Shown here one piece after another: positions 1 to 6,454 of a stretch of DNA of 10,863 nt. This DNA is from an uncultured Paracoccaceae bacterium (GTDB taxonomy: Bacteria; Pseudomonadota; Alphaproteobacteria; Rhodobacterales; Rhodobacteraceae): contig CALFSV010000386.1 of assembly GCA_937916485.1 (NCBI GenBank), positions 1 to 10,863 on the forward strand. The letters are read 5' to 3'. Every line of letters starts with the position of its first letter. The stretch's first letter is position 1. Under the pieces are notes generated by a model that was given only the letters and a program-made list of their open reading frames with translations, made no database searches and was not told the origin of the DNA. The translations under genes were made by a program, and so were the position numbers.

Positions 1-270
1 TAACCGACCGCCCTTGGCCTTCAGAAGGGCGCATTCAAAAAGTATAGTATTTTCAGAGTCTTGGCGTTTTCGGGCAAGCGCCCTTTTCGAAGTCTCAAGT
101 GGTATCGAAATACGATGCAAACCGCGGGACGGGTCTTAGGGCGGTCGTTTTTGGCGGATTCCAGTCATTCGCTGCACTATGGGTCAATGTCCGGAATGCA
201 GGTTCATGACTTGTCGGCATTCATTCTAATGACTGAACTTGACTCAGTTCATCTGATGCAAAGCTCAATT
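1..270. other. Left flank without a recognisable gene
   Basis: No convincing coding sequence is seen on either strand. The only open frame (61-282, plus) begins at TTG with no good ribosome site and its product resembles nothing I know. The stretch is visibly less GC-rich than the genes that follow. It holds an inverted repeat GCCCTT/AAGGGC (10-15 and 25-30), a short GGGC-AAGC-GCCC hairpin followed by four T (72-87), and a TGAACT/AGTTCA hairpin (234-251) lying 20 bases beyond the stop of the PanB-like gene. It may be decayed sequence at the edge of the cluster. Confidence 0.5.
234..251 (-). terminator. Weak stem-loop downstream of the PanB-like gene
   Basis: Six-base arms TGAACT and AGTTCA enclose a six-base loop, starting about 20 bases after the stop codon of the minus-strand operon. 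No T-run follows on the minus strand, so intrinsic termination would be inefficient. It is listed only because of its position. Confidence 0.2.
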
Positions 271-1107
271 TTAGCCAGTTGAATCGCGACTCGTAGTCAT
301 ACCCTGAAGAAACTCTTTGAAATTAGAACCCCCTGCGGTGGTTTTTTCTTGGTGTGTCGGGTACTCACCCACTTGCACTGCTTCGCGAAACCTCGACAGT
401 GCCTCTCGTCTTTGGGCCGCAACAAGTTTGTTAAGGGAATGGAGGTCTCCAAATGCGCGTGCATGACGGGGGCGATCCGGGGTCTCACCGCAAATGTCCG
501 TCTGGAAGAGGTAAATGATATCAGCGCCATCTCCGGACCCAAGTGAGCTGGTGACCAGGGACGTGCGCTTCGAGATCTCGGCCATGACATCGGCGCAGAT
601 GACCTCCGCCTCGACCGCGAAAGCACCAGCATCTTCCATTCGCCGGAAGGCGGCCCAAAGCTCCAGGGCCTCTTCCGCCGTTTTGCCGATCGCGCGCAGA
701 CCCCCTTTCCAGGTCGATTTTCGGGGGACAAGACCAAGATGGCACATGACCGGGATATCCTCCCTCGCCAGCATTTCGACGATATGCGGCCCGCGCGCGG
801 TATAGATGGAATCCGCGCCGTCCTTCATTGCCGCGAATGCAGCGCGCAGAACATCCGTTTCTGTCGGATAATCTGGAAGGCCAAGCGCGGCAGTAAAGAA
901 CATATCCGGCGCGCCTTCGCGCACGGCCTTTGTGTTCTGGGCATTGCCCATGATCAGATCAATACCGGCATCCCGCGCCGCTGCGGCCTCTTCGACGGAA
1001 TTTGCGGTGGTCTGGGTCAGCTTGCGCTGGCCTTTAAGAGCCTTGAGGTCGGCAGCGGTATAGTTGCGCAGCACAGAGCGGGCATCCCAGTCGTAGATCC
1101 GTTTCAT
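271..1107 (-). CDS. PanB-fold protein (divergent ketopantoate hydroxymethyltransferase-like), metal ligands missing
   Basis: This 278-residue protein belongs to the KPHMT/PEP mutase TIM-barrel superfamily. True PanB uses methylene-tetrahydrofolate to hydroxymethylate 2-oxoisovalerate in pantothenate synthesis. The match is clear in the second half: CHLGL (122-126, PanB GHLGL), GKTAEEA (141-147), DAGAFAVEAE (159-168) and SLGSG (188-192). Compared with E. coli PanB as I remember it, the catalytic Glu (E168) and the His of GHLGL (H123) remain. The metal ligands D45 and D84 correspond to N55 and A74, the binding Lys to Y102, and about 20 residues after the first metal site are absent. Normal PanB chemistry is therefore unlikely, and a lyase or aldolase-like role is possible. 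Its ATG overlaps the Rieske stop as ATGA, so translation is probably coupled and it is the last gene of the operon. The family assignment is firm but the function is unknown. Confidence 0.85.
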   Translation of the reverse strand: MKRIYDWDARSVLRNYTAADLKALKGQRKLTQTTANSVEEAAAARDAGIDLIMGNAQNTKAVREGAPDMFFTAALGLPDYPTETDVLRAAFAAMKDGADSIYTARGPHIVEMLAREDIPVMCHLGLVPRKSTWKGGLRAIGKTAEEALELWAAFRRMEDAGAFAVEAEVICADVMAEISKRTSLVTSSLGSGDGADIIYLFQTDICGETPDRPRHARAFGDLHSLNKLVAAQRREALSRFREAVQVGEYPTHQEKTTAGGSNFKEFLQGMTTSRDSTG

Positions 1108-1427
1108 CCGGTCTCTCCGATGTCGATCAGAACGTCGCCGTTTTCCAGCTTCGCGGGATAGGTGGTAAGGTTCACGCAGACCGGGGTGCGCAGCGCTTCG
1201 CCCGTTCGATAGTCGAACTGGCCGTTATGCTTGGGGCATTCGATGACGTAGTCCATCACCAATCCGTCCTCCAGATGCACCTGCTCATGGGTGCAGAGCC
1301 CGTCCGTGCAGAAATATTCACTATCGGGGCTGCGGTAGACGGCGAAAGTGCGACCGTCATGGTCAAAGCGGATGAGATCTTCTTCCTCGATCTCATCCGC
1401 CGCGCATGCGCGGATCCAGTTGGGCAT
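1104..1427 (-). CDS. Rieske [2Fe-2S] ferredoxin, MocE-like
   Basis: This 107-residue soluble protein is a single Rieske domain with no membrane segment. The cluster ligands are visible as C45-x-H47 and C64-x2-H67, sixteen residues apart, which is the spacing of Rieske ferredoxins. Such proteins pass electrons from a flavin reductase to an oxygenase. The start is ATG at 1427: an AAGGAG site (1435-1440) sits seven bases upstream and overlaps the stop codon of the desaturase gene. A longer frame reaching 1598 only extends into that gene. Only 11 bases separate the two genes, so the obvious partner is the upstream di-iron desaturase, as with MocE and MocD of rhizopine catabolism. No ferredoxin reductase gene lies in the window, so reducing power must come from a protein encoded elsewhere. 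Confidence 0.93.
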   Translation of the reverse strand: MPNWIRACAADEIEEEDLIRFDHDGRTFAVYRSPDSEYFCTDGLCTHEQVHLEDGLVMDYVIECPKHNGQFDYRTGEALRTPVCVNLTTYPAKLENGDVLIDIGETG

Positions 1428-1438
1428 GGGGCGTCTCC

Positions 1439-2509
1439 TTATTCTGCCGCGATCAGCGGACGCTGATAGGCGGGGGTCGGACCGGCCCCGGCAGGAAGGG
1501 GACGGCGGACATAGTGGTTGAAGTCGGTCTGTTGGCGGATCACGGCCGGTACGATTTCGCGATATGCCGCTAGAAGAGAGGGGTAAGCCCGAGGACAATC
1601 GTCGCGGATATCCTCATGAAGCGCGGGCAGATTGTAGAAGGGCACCATTGGGTACATGTGGTGTTCCACATGGTAGTTCATGTTGGAATAGATGAAGCGG
1701 AAGACCGGGTTCAGCAGGATGGTGCGGGAATTCAGCCGGTGATCTGGCACATCCTCGGCAAGGCCTGCGTGCTGTGTGGTGGCCATGACGTGATGCAGCC
1801 ATGATCCGTAGAAGGTCGGCCCCCCGATCAGGACCAGCGGTAGCCATGAGCCGAGCAGATTGGCGGCGATCCCGGCGAGGATCAGAATACCGAGATGGGC
1901 CCGGGCAGCGCGAAATGCCTTGGGTCGCTCACTCTGAGGCAGGAAATCCTTCTGGTCCGCTGTCAACAGGCCCGCACTTAGCCGCAAAGACTTCCACATC
2001 TCCTTGCCGGTCGCCACCACATGCAGCAGGTTCAGCGCCCAGTTCAGCAGGCTAGGTGGGCGGGGAAAGGCGATTTCCGGATCGCGCCCGACGATCACCG
2101 TATCGGTGTGGTGGCGCGCATGGCTCCACCGCCAGAGCACAGGGTTCTTGAGCGACATGAAGGAGGCCAGCTGATAAATTGCGTCGTTCATCCAGCGGGT
2201 GCGCATCGGCGTGCCATGTCCGTATTCGTGCCACCGGCTTTCGGCACCCGAGGCGTAGAGCACACCGTAGACAAGCGCCACGGGCCATGCCCAGACAGAC
2301 CCCCAGACCCAGATCAGCAACGCGCCGAAGGCGATGGTCAATCCGGCCCAGAGGCCGAAATCGATCAGCCCCGCGCGGTCTGAACGTTTCATCAGCTCTT
2401 TCATTCGCTTGCGTGGAACCGGTGAAGCATACCATTCGGCATGGGCAAATCCGGGTCCGGACTCAGCACCGGTCAGGCGATAGTCTCGGGCGAAGGCAGG
2501 GGCGGTCAT
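1439..2509 (-). CDS. Membrane di-iron fatty acid desaturase/hydroxylase family oxygenase, MocD-like
   Basis: This 356-residue integral membrane protein belongs to the FA_desaturase/AlkB-type superfamily, whose His boxes bind a di-iron centre that activates O2. The boxes are H-x3-H at about 94-98 (WHEYGHG), H-x2-HH at 130-134 (SHARHHT), extra His at 239, 240 and 247, and H-x2-HH at 280-284 (NYHVEHHMYP). Two hydrophobic hairpins (about 49-88 and 205-240) flank them, the usual topology. I chose ATG at 2509 because GAGG stands six bases upstream. An ATG four codons earlier (2521) is in frame but has no evident ribosome site. Pairing with a Rieske ferredoxin points to hydroxylation or O-demethylation of a small substrate, as proposed for rhizopine MocD, rather than acyl-lipid desaturation. 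The substrate cannot be read from the sequence. It is the first gene of the minus-strand operon. Confidence 0.9.
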   Translation of the reverse strand: MTAPAFARDYRLTGAESGPGFAHAEWYASPVPRKRMKELMKRSDRAGLIDFGLWAGLTIAFGALLIWVWGSVWAWPVALVYGVLYASGAESRWHEYGHGTPMRTRWMNDAIYQLASFMSLKNPVLWRWSHARHHTDTVIVGRDPEIAFPRPPSLLNWALNLLHVVATGKEMWKSLRLSAGLLTADQKDFLPQSERPKAFRAARAHLGILILAGIAANLLGSWLPLVLIGGPTFYGSWLHHVMATTQHAGLAEDVPDHRLNSRTILLNPVFRFIYSNMNYHVEHHMYPMVPFYNLPALHEDIRDDCPRAYPSLLAAYREIVPAVIRQQTDFNHYVRRPLPAGAGPTPAYQRPLIAAE

Positions 2510-2530
2510 ATCTGGCCTCATTGCAGGGGT

Positions 2531-2551
2531 TGATGCACCAAGTAGGCATCA
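2531..2551. promoter_or_regulatory. Inverted repeat, candidate operator for the oxygenase operon
   Basis: TGATGC (2531-2536) and GCATCA (2546-2551) form a perfect inverted repeat with a nine-base spacer. It lies 22 bases upstream of the desaturase start and spans the weak -10 element proposed for that gene. Binding here by the adjacent LacI protein would block transcription. The dimension fits a LacI-family operator, but binding is inferred. Confidence 0.35.
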
Positions 2552-2569
2552 GCTTGCCGCATCGGTCAA
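2541..2569 (-). promoter_or_regulatory. Candidate promoter of the desaturase-Rieske-PanB-like operon
   Basis: On the minus strand TTGACC (2569-2564) is a five-of-six match to the -35 consensus. Seventeen bases later CCTACT (2546-2541) matches only three of six positions of the -10. The strong -35 and correct spacing make it plausible, and the poor -10 would suit an inducible promoter. It overlaps the TGATGC/GCATCA repeat. Confidence 0.3.
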
Positions 2570-2582
2570 TCGCAAGCATGAT
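2554..2582 (+). promoter_or_regulatory. Candidate promoter of the first lacI-type gene
   Basis: TTGCCG (2554-2559), a 17-base spacer and CATGAT (2577-2582) each match four of six consensus positions. The -10 overlaps the perfect palindrome at 2578-2594, an arrangement that would give autorepression if the regulator binds there. It is a pattern match only. Confidence 0.3.
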
Positions 2583-2594
2583 AGTTTCTATCAT
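2578..2594. promoter_or_regulatory. Perfect palindrome, candidate LacI-type operator
   Basis: ATGATAG (2578-2584), spacer TTT, CTATCAT (2588-2594): seven-base arms, perfect. A third copy of the half-site, ATGATAG, lies at 2621-2627 and runs into the ribosome site of the regulator gene. The palindrome is centred 45 bases from the centre of the TGATGC/GCATCA repeat in the same divergent promoter region, and its halves share the TGAT core with that repeat. This is the best operator candidate for the adjacent regulator. Confidence 0.45.
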
Positions 2595-2636
2595 TCCCAT
2601 CACGGGGCTGATCCCGACTGATGATAGGAGTCTCTG

Positions 2637-3671
2637 ATGGTCAGACACCGGCGAACCACGCTCGAAGACGTCGCCCGTGCAGCAGGTGTGGGCGTGGCCA
2701 CGGTTGACCGGGTGCTGAATGCGCGGGCGCGGGTCGCACCGGAAACGGCGGCCCAGGTCATGGCAGCGGCAGAGGCGACGGGCTATCATGGCAAGGCGAT
2801 CCTGAAGCGGCGCATCGCGGAACTGGCGCCTGCCTGTCGCTTCGGCTTCCTGCTGCAGAAGGAAGGGAAATGGGTTTATCAGCGGCTCGCCGAGCAACTT
2901 CGAAACGCCACGCTGGCGCGAAAGGATGTCCGGGCCGATCCACTGTTTTCCTTCGTTGGCAGCCTTTCGGCGGATCGGCTGGTAGAGGAGATCACCCGTC
3001 TTGGGTCAGAGGTGGATGCGCTTGCCATTGTGTCGGTCGAACATCCAGCAGTCAACGCGGCAGTTGACGAATGCGCATCCCGTGGTGTCGCTGTCTATGC
3101 ACTGCTAAGCCCGATCAGCGCCAAGGGCCTTGCGGGGTATATCGGGATGGATGGTCTTCAGGCAGGGCGCACGGCCGGGTGGGCGATGTCCCGGCTGGCG
3201 CGTCCCGGAGGCGACATCGGTGTCCTTCTCGGCTCACAACGCTATCTGGGGCAGTTGGCGAACGAACGGGGCTTCCGCGATGCAATGAGCCGCTACGCCC
3301 CGGATCGTGTTCTCAGGGAGTCACTCATCTACCTTGATGATGAGGCTGTTGCCCTCGAGGCTGCTCAGGAGCTGCTGGCCCGGTCTGGCGATCTTGCCGG
3401 GATCTATCATTCGGGCGGTGGTGTTGGTGGTGTCGCGCAAGCGCTGGAAGCCTCGGGACGCGCGGGCGAGATCACTTATATCTGCCATTCACGAAGCCCT
3501 GAAAGCGAAGCTGCGCTGCGCAGCGGTGTCGCCGATATTGTGATCAGCGGATCGTTCTCGCAGATGGCACAGAACGTGACTGCCTGCATGGCACAATCTG
3601 TCAGCGTCGGGCGGCCGGTCCCGCTACCGAAGCCCGAGCGTTTTGAATTGCTGACAACGGAGAACCTCTAG
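2637..3671 (+). CDS. LacI-family transcriptional regulator with sugar-binding-protein-like effector domain
   Basis: This 344-residue cytoplasmic protein has an N-terminal LacI helix-turn-helix (about 7-50: TTLEDVARAAGVGVATVDRVLNAR) split here as helices around residues 8-16 and 20-28. The remainder (about 65-340) is a periplasmic-binding-protein fold, with the GYIGMDGLQAGRTAG stretch typical of the Peripla_BP_4 group. Recognition helix TVDRVL replaces the common TVSRVL, a change shared with the second regulator of this window. ATG at 2637 is preceded by AGGAG six bases upstream. The gene is divergent from the desaturase operon, which it probably represses along with itself. Its effector is probably a sugar, polyol or sugar acid related to the pathway substrate. 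Its stop overlaps that of the convergent second regulator by four bases, leaving no room for a terminator between them. Confidence 0.92.
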   Translation: MVRHRRTTLEDVARAAGVGVATVDRVLNARARVAPETAAQVMAAAEATGYHGKAILKRRIAELAPACRFGFLLQKEGKWVYQRLAEQLRNATLARKDVRADPLFSFVGSLSADRLVEEITRLGSEVDALAIVSVEHPAVNAAVDECASRGVAVYALLSPISAKGLAGYIGMDGLQAGRTAGWAMSRLARPGGDIGVLLGSQRYLGQLANERGFRDAMSRYAPDRVLRESLIYLDDEAVALEAAQELLARSGDLAGIYHSGGGVGGVAQALEASGRAGEITYICHSRSPESEAALRSGVADIVISGSFSQMAQNVTACMAQSVSVGRPVPLPKPERFELLTTENL

Positions 3672-4717
3672 CCGAACGTCGCGCCGACGATGTTTTCGCG
3701 TGTGATCACCCCGGTCAGCAGCGCGCGCGGTTTGAACGAGCGGCGTTCCAGATGGGCGCAAAGCGCTTCCACTGCCTCCTCTGCCACCAATCGCATATTG
3801 ACATGCAGAACGATGTCGATGGTGCCGTCCATAAGAAAACCCTGGGTGCGTGGCGTCAGGTTGTGACAGATGAAAACGATTTCCTTTTCGCGCCCAGCCT
3901 CCCCAAGCGCCCGCGCGATCCCGAGATTACCGCCACCGACACTGTAGATACCGACGACATCATCTCGGTCCGAAAGAATTCGGCTGATTGCCTGATAATT
4001 ACCTTCGCCATCGTCATGGGCGTTGCAGGTCAGCACCTCTCGCACATGCGGGAAATCCTGTCGTAGCGCGACGCGGAACCCCATTTCGCGGTCTTCGTGG
4101 CTGCGGTAGAGCTGGCCGGATGTGACGACAACGACGGCCCCTGGCCGACGGGTGAGACGCCCCATCAGGTAGCCGCCGGTCCGCCCCGCTGCCCGGTTAT
4201 TCAAGCCGATGAAGCCGGCAAGCGCGGGGTGTTCTATGGGCGACAGGATCGCCAAAGCAGGGATGTTCAGACGATCCAGCTCATGCACTGCGTCGTGAAC
4301 CCTTGGGTCGTCGAGCGCTTGAAAGGCCACCGCATCCACACCCTGCCCGGAAGTAGCCAGTAGTTTTCGCGCGAGAATGCCCGGCTCCATTTTCTTGGTG
4401 AACACGCATTCAATGGTAGAATTTCCTCGCCCGCCGAATTCCTGAAAGCACATCCCCAGGAACTCGGTCGAAGGCCCGGCATCTTCGGGCAGAAACACGC
4501 GCAACCGCCATGGGCGGGGCCGTTCAGCAGGGGTTGCACCGGCCTCGATAGCCTCTTTTGCCTGCAAGACCCTCTGCCGGGTGGCCGCCCCCACATGGGC
4601 GCGTCCGTGAAGCACCCGGTCAACAGTCGCCGTACCCACACCGGCTAGCTTTGCGATCTGGGCCACTGTGGCCCTTTGCTTGATCATCTGATTCGGATCT
4701 TTTTTGTTTTCGTCCAT
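3668..4717 (-). CDS. LacI-family transcriptional regulator, paralogue of the neighbouring one
   Basis: This 349-residue regulator has a LacI-type helix-turn-helix at about 17-50 (ATVAQIAKLAGVGTATVDRV) followed by a Peripla_BP_4-like effector domain. Segments such as GFIGLNNRAAGRTGGYLMGRL, IYSVGGGNLGIARAL and FICHN align with GYIGMDGLQAGRTAG, IYHSGGGVGGVAQAL and YICHS of the convergent gene, so the two are related beyond the DNA-binding part. ATG at 4717 is taken as the start. A TTG one codon earlier and an internal ATG at 4687 are alternatives, and none has a strong ribosome site, which suggests low expression. A Lys/Asp/Asn-rich leader of about 15 residues precedes the HTH. It is divergent from the TRAP operon, which it probably controls through the CATCAA repeats at 4755-4790. 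Confidence 0.92.
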   Translation of the reverse strand: MDENKKDPNQMIKQRATVAQIAKLAGVGTATVDRVLHGRAHVGAATRQRVLQAKEAIEAGATPAERPRPWRLRVFLPEDAGPSTEFLGMCFQEFGGRGNSTIECVFTKKMEPGILARKLLATSGQGVDAVAFQALDDPRVHDAVHELDRLNIPALAILSPIEHPALAGFIGLNNRAAGRTGGYLMGRLTRRPGAVVVVTSGQLYRSHEDREMGFRVALRQDFPHVREVLTCNAHDDGEGNYQAISRILSDRDDVVGIYSVGGGNLGIARALGEAGREKEIVFICHNLTPRTQGFLMDGTIDIVLHVNMRLVAEEAVEALCAHLERRSFKPRALLTGVITRENIVGATFG

Positions 4718-4754
4718 CAACTTCGATCAATAGTACATGGCAATCTCCATTCAA

Positions 4755-4790
4755 AACATCAAAAAACATCAATTTCATCGGATTGATGTT
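4755..4790. promoter_or_regulatory. AACATCAA repeats, candidate operator for the TRAP operon
   Basis: AACATCAA occurs at 4755-4762 and again at 4765-4772, exactly ten bases apart, and its reverse complement TTGATGTT stands at 4783-4790. The second and third copies form an inverted repeat with a ten-base spacer. A smaller ATCAA pair at 4716-4720 and 4726-4730, also ten apart, covers the start of the regulator gene. One-turn phasing in a divergent regulator/transporter region is what a multi-dimer operator would look like. No convincing -35/-10 pair was found for either gene. A weak TGAAAT at 4819-4824 may be the -10 for the transporter. Confidence 0.4.
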
Positions 4791-4880
4791 ATTGTTCTTG
4801 CCCGAATGGAACCGCCAGTGAAATACCGGTGCCGCAACCTGCCTCTGATCTTGGGGCAAGGATGACCTAGGGAGGATAAT

Positions 4881-5876
4881 ATGACGATCACTAAGTGTCT
4901 TCTGGCCGGTGCGGCCACGTTGGCCTTGCTGAGCACAGCCGCAGCAGCTCAGGACTTCACGTTCCGCTACGGAAATGCACAGCCTGAAAGCTCGATCCGC
5001 TCGCAATCCATGATCTATTTCGAAGAGCAGCTGGAAGAGCGTTCCGGCGGCCGAATCGAGGTGGAAAACTTCTTCGGCGCCACGCTCGGCAATGAGCGCG
5101 AAATGATGGACCAGGTAACCTCTGGCCTGCTGCAGGGCACGCGGGGCGGCTTCTTCGCGGATGCCTCTGGCGCCTTCAACATCTATCAGCTGCCCTTCCT
5201 CGTATCGGGCTGGGACGAGATGCAGTGCCTAGTAGCGTCCGACTTTACCGACGGTGTTCAGGCACGGGCCGAGGCTAACGGCTATCACATTCCGGCCACC
5301 GGCATCAGCCAGGGCTTCCGTGCTTACACGACCAATACACACCCGATTACCCAGGTTTCCGATCTCGCGGGCCTTCAGATCCGTGAACCGCAATCCGACC
5401 TGATGATCGCGACCGGTACTGCGCTTGGCTCGGTTCCCGTGGCGATGCCTTTTTCCGAGGCTTATCAGGCCTTTCAGCAGGGGGTGATCGACGGCCAGCA
5501 CAACCCGCCGCAGAATATCTGGGACTTCAATATTCACGAGGTTCAGGACTACCTGTCGCTGACCAACCACATGACAGGCCCCGATCCGTTGATCGTCAAT
5601 CTGGCCTGGTATGAGAGCCTTCCCGAAGACCTCCAGCAGATCTTCGACGAGGTTGCGGTCGAGGCGATGGCCATGTCTGATCAGCTGTATCGCGAAGCGG
5701 AAACGGCGGTCATCGAAGATCTGGCCGAGCACATGGAGATCAACACGCTGACCCCAGAGGCACTTGCCGAGTTCCAGGATCGCGTGCAGCCTGTCTACCA
5801 GCAGATGATCGAGGCGGGTCACTTCACCGCCGAAGATGTCGCAGCAGCCCGCGCAGCAGCGCAGTCCTGCGGCTGA
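4881..5876 (+). CDS. TRAP transporter solute-binding protein, DctP family
   Basis: This 331-residue periplasmic protein captures the substrate for the TRAP transporter. Residues 1-23 form a Sec signal peptide ending in TAAAA before QDF, cleaved by signal peptidase I, with no lipobox. The DctP pattern is clear: LQIREP near 164-170 with the Arg (about R168) that in this family usually grips the ligand carboxylate, then VPVAMPFSEAYQAFQQGVID and NIWDF. Length is normal for the family. The ligand is therefore probably an organic or sugar acid, not further defined. ATG at 4881 follows GGAGG five bases upstream. The two membrane subunits follow after a strong stem-loop, which may let this gene be expressed above them, as binding proteins usually are. 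It is divergent from the second LacI regulator. Confidence 0.95.
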   Translation: MTITKCLLAGAATLALLSTAAAAQDFTFRYGNAQPESSIRSQSMIYFEEQLEERSGGRIEVENFFGATLGNEREMMDQVTSGLLQGTRGGFFADASGAFNIYQLPFLVSGWDEMQCLVASDFTDGVQARAEANGYHIPATGISQGFRAYTTNTHPITQVSDLAGLQIREPQSDLMIATGTALGSVPVAMPFSEAYQAFQQGVIDGQHNPPQNIWDFNIHEVQDYLSLTNHMTGPDPLIVNLAWYESLPEDLQQIFDEVAVEAMAMSDQLYREAETAVIEDLAEHMEINTLTPEALAEFQDRVQPVYQQMIEAGHFTAEDVAAARAAAQSCG

Positions 5877-5895
5877 GGGTTCCTCTCCCTCTGGT

Positions 5896-5923
5896 TGCGC
5901 GGGGTCCGTTTGGGCCTCGCGCA
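5896..5923 (+). promoter_or_regulatory. Strong stem-loop between the TRAP binding-protein and membrane-subunit genes
   Basis: Arms 5896-5907 (TGCGCGGGGTCC) and 5912-5923 (GGGCCTCGCGCA) pair over twelve base pairs, ten Watson-Crick and two G-U, closing a GTTT loop. It lies 19 bases after the binding-protein stop and 26 bases before the DctQ start. The downstream TCGTCTCT is only partly T-rich, so it is more likely a 3' stabiliser of the binding-protein message or a leaky attenuator than a full terminator. Confidence 0.6.
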
Positions 5924-5949
5924 GTCGTCTCTAGCGAAAGGCACCTCGA

Positions 5950-6453
5950 ATGAAACAGCTCGCCGCACTTGAGGCCGGGTTGGCCCGCCTGATCGAGAAC
6001 GTGATGATCGTTCTCTTCACGGTGTTTCTCGTGATCGTCGTGACGAAGGTGCTGATGCGCCCTTTCGATGCGGCGATCTATGGCGTGGATGAACTGGTCA
6101 AGATCGCCTTTCTGACCACCAGCGCCCTTGGCGGTGCCGTGGCCATCAGCCGGCGGGAACACATCGCCATCACGGTGTTCATCGAGGCGCTGCCACGGGG
6201 GGTGACGCTGGCCTTCTATATCCTCGGGCTTGCACTGGTTGCCGTCATGAACGGGGCGCTCGTCTACCTGTCTTTCGACTGGATCGCCGGGCCGGGTCGA
6301 AATATCTGGCAGCCCTTCGGCATGCCGCAGGCCTATGTGTTCGTGGTTGTCCCGATCTCCTGCGGGCTCGGGGTGCTGTTCAGCCTGGTCAAGATCGTGC
6401 TTGCCCTCGGGGGCGAGATCGAAACGGACCGTCTGTGGATGCCGGAGGATTGA
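5950..6453 (+). CDS. TRAP transporter small permease subunit, DctQ family
   Basis: This 167-residue integral membrane protein has four hydrophobic segments (about 16-36, 45-66, 82-105 and 125-152), as expected of DctQ. The characteristic stretch GVDELVKIAFLTTSALGGAV followed by SRREHI, with its conserved Arg and His, lies between the first and third segments. It pairs with the large subunit to drive Na+-coupled uptake of the ligand delivered by the binding protein. ATG at 5950 has AAAGG eight bases upstream. The gene ends one base before the ATG of the large subunit, so the two are co-translated. Nothing is unusual in its length or motifs. Confidence 0.93.
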   Translation: MKQLAALEAGLARLIENVMIVLFTVFLVIVVTKVLMRPFDAAIYGVDELVKIAFLTTSALGGAVAISRREHIAITVFIEALPRGVTLAFYILGLALVAVMNGALVYLSFDWIAGPGRNIWQPFGMPQAYVFVVVPISCGLGVLFSLVKIVLALGGEIETDRLWMPED

Positions 6454-6454
6454 G

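Noticed and set aside
72..87. GGGC-AAGC-GCCC hairpin followed by TTTT on the plus strand
   Set aside because: A four-base stem is too short to call a terminator, and no upstream plus-strand gene is visible.
61..282. Plus-strand open frame of 73 codons in the left flank
   Set aside because: It has a TTG start, no clear ribosome site, no recognisable product, and runs into the 3' end of the PanB-like gene on the other strand.
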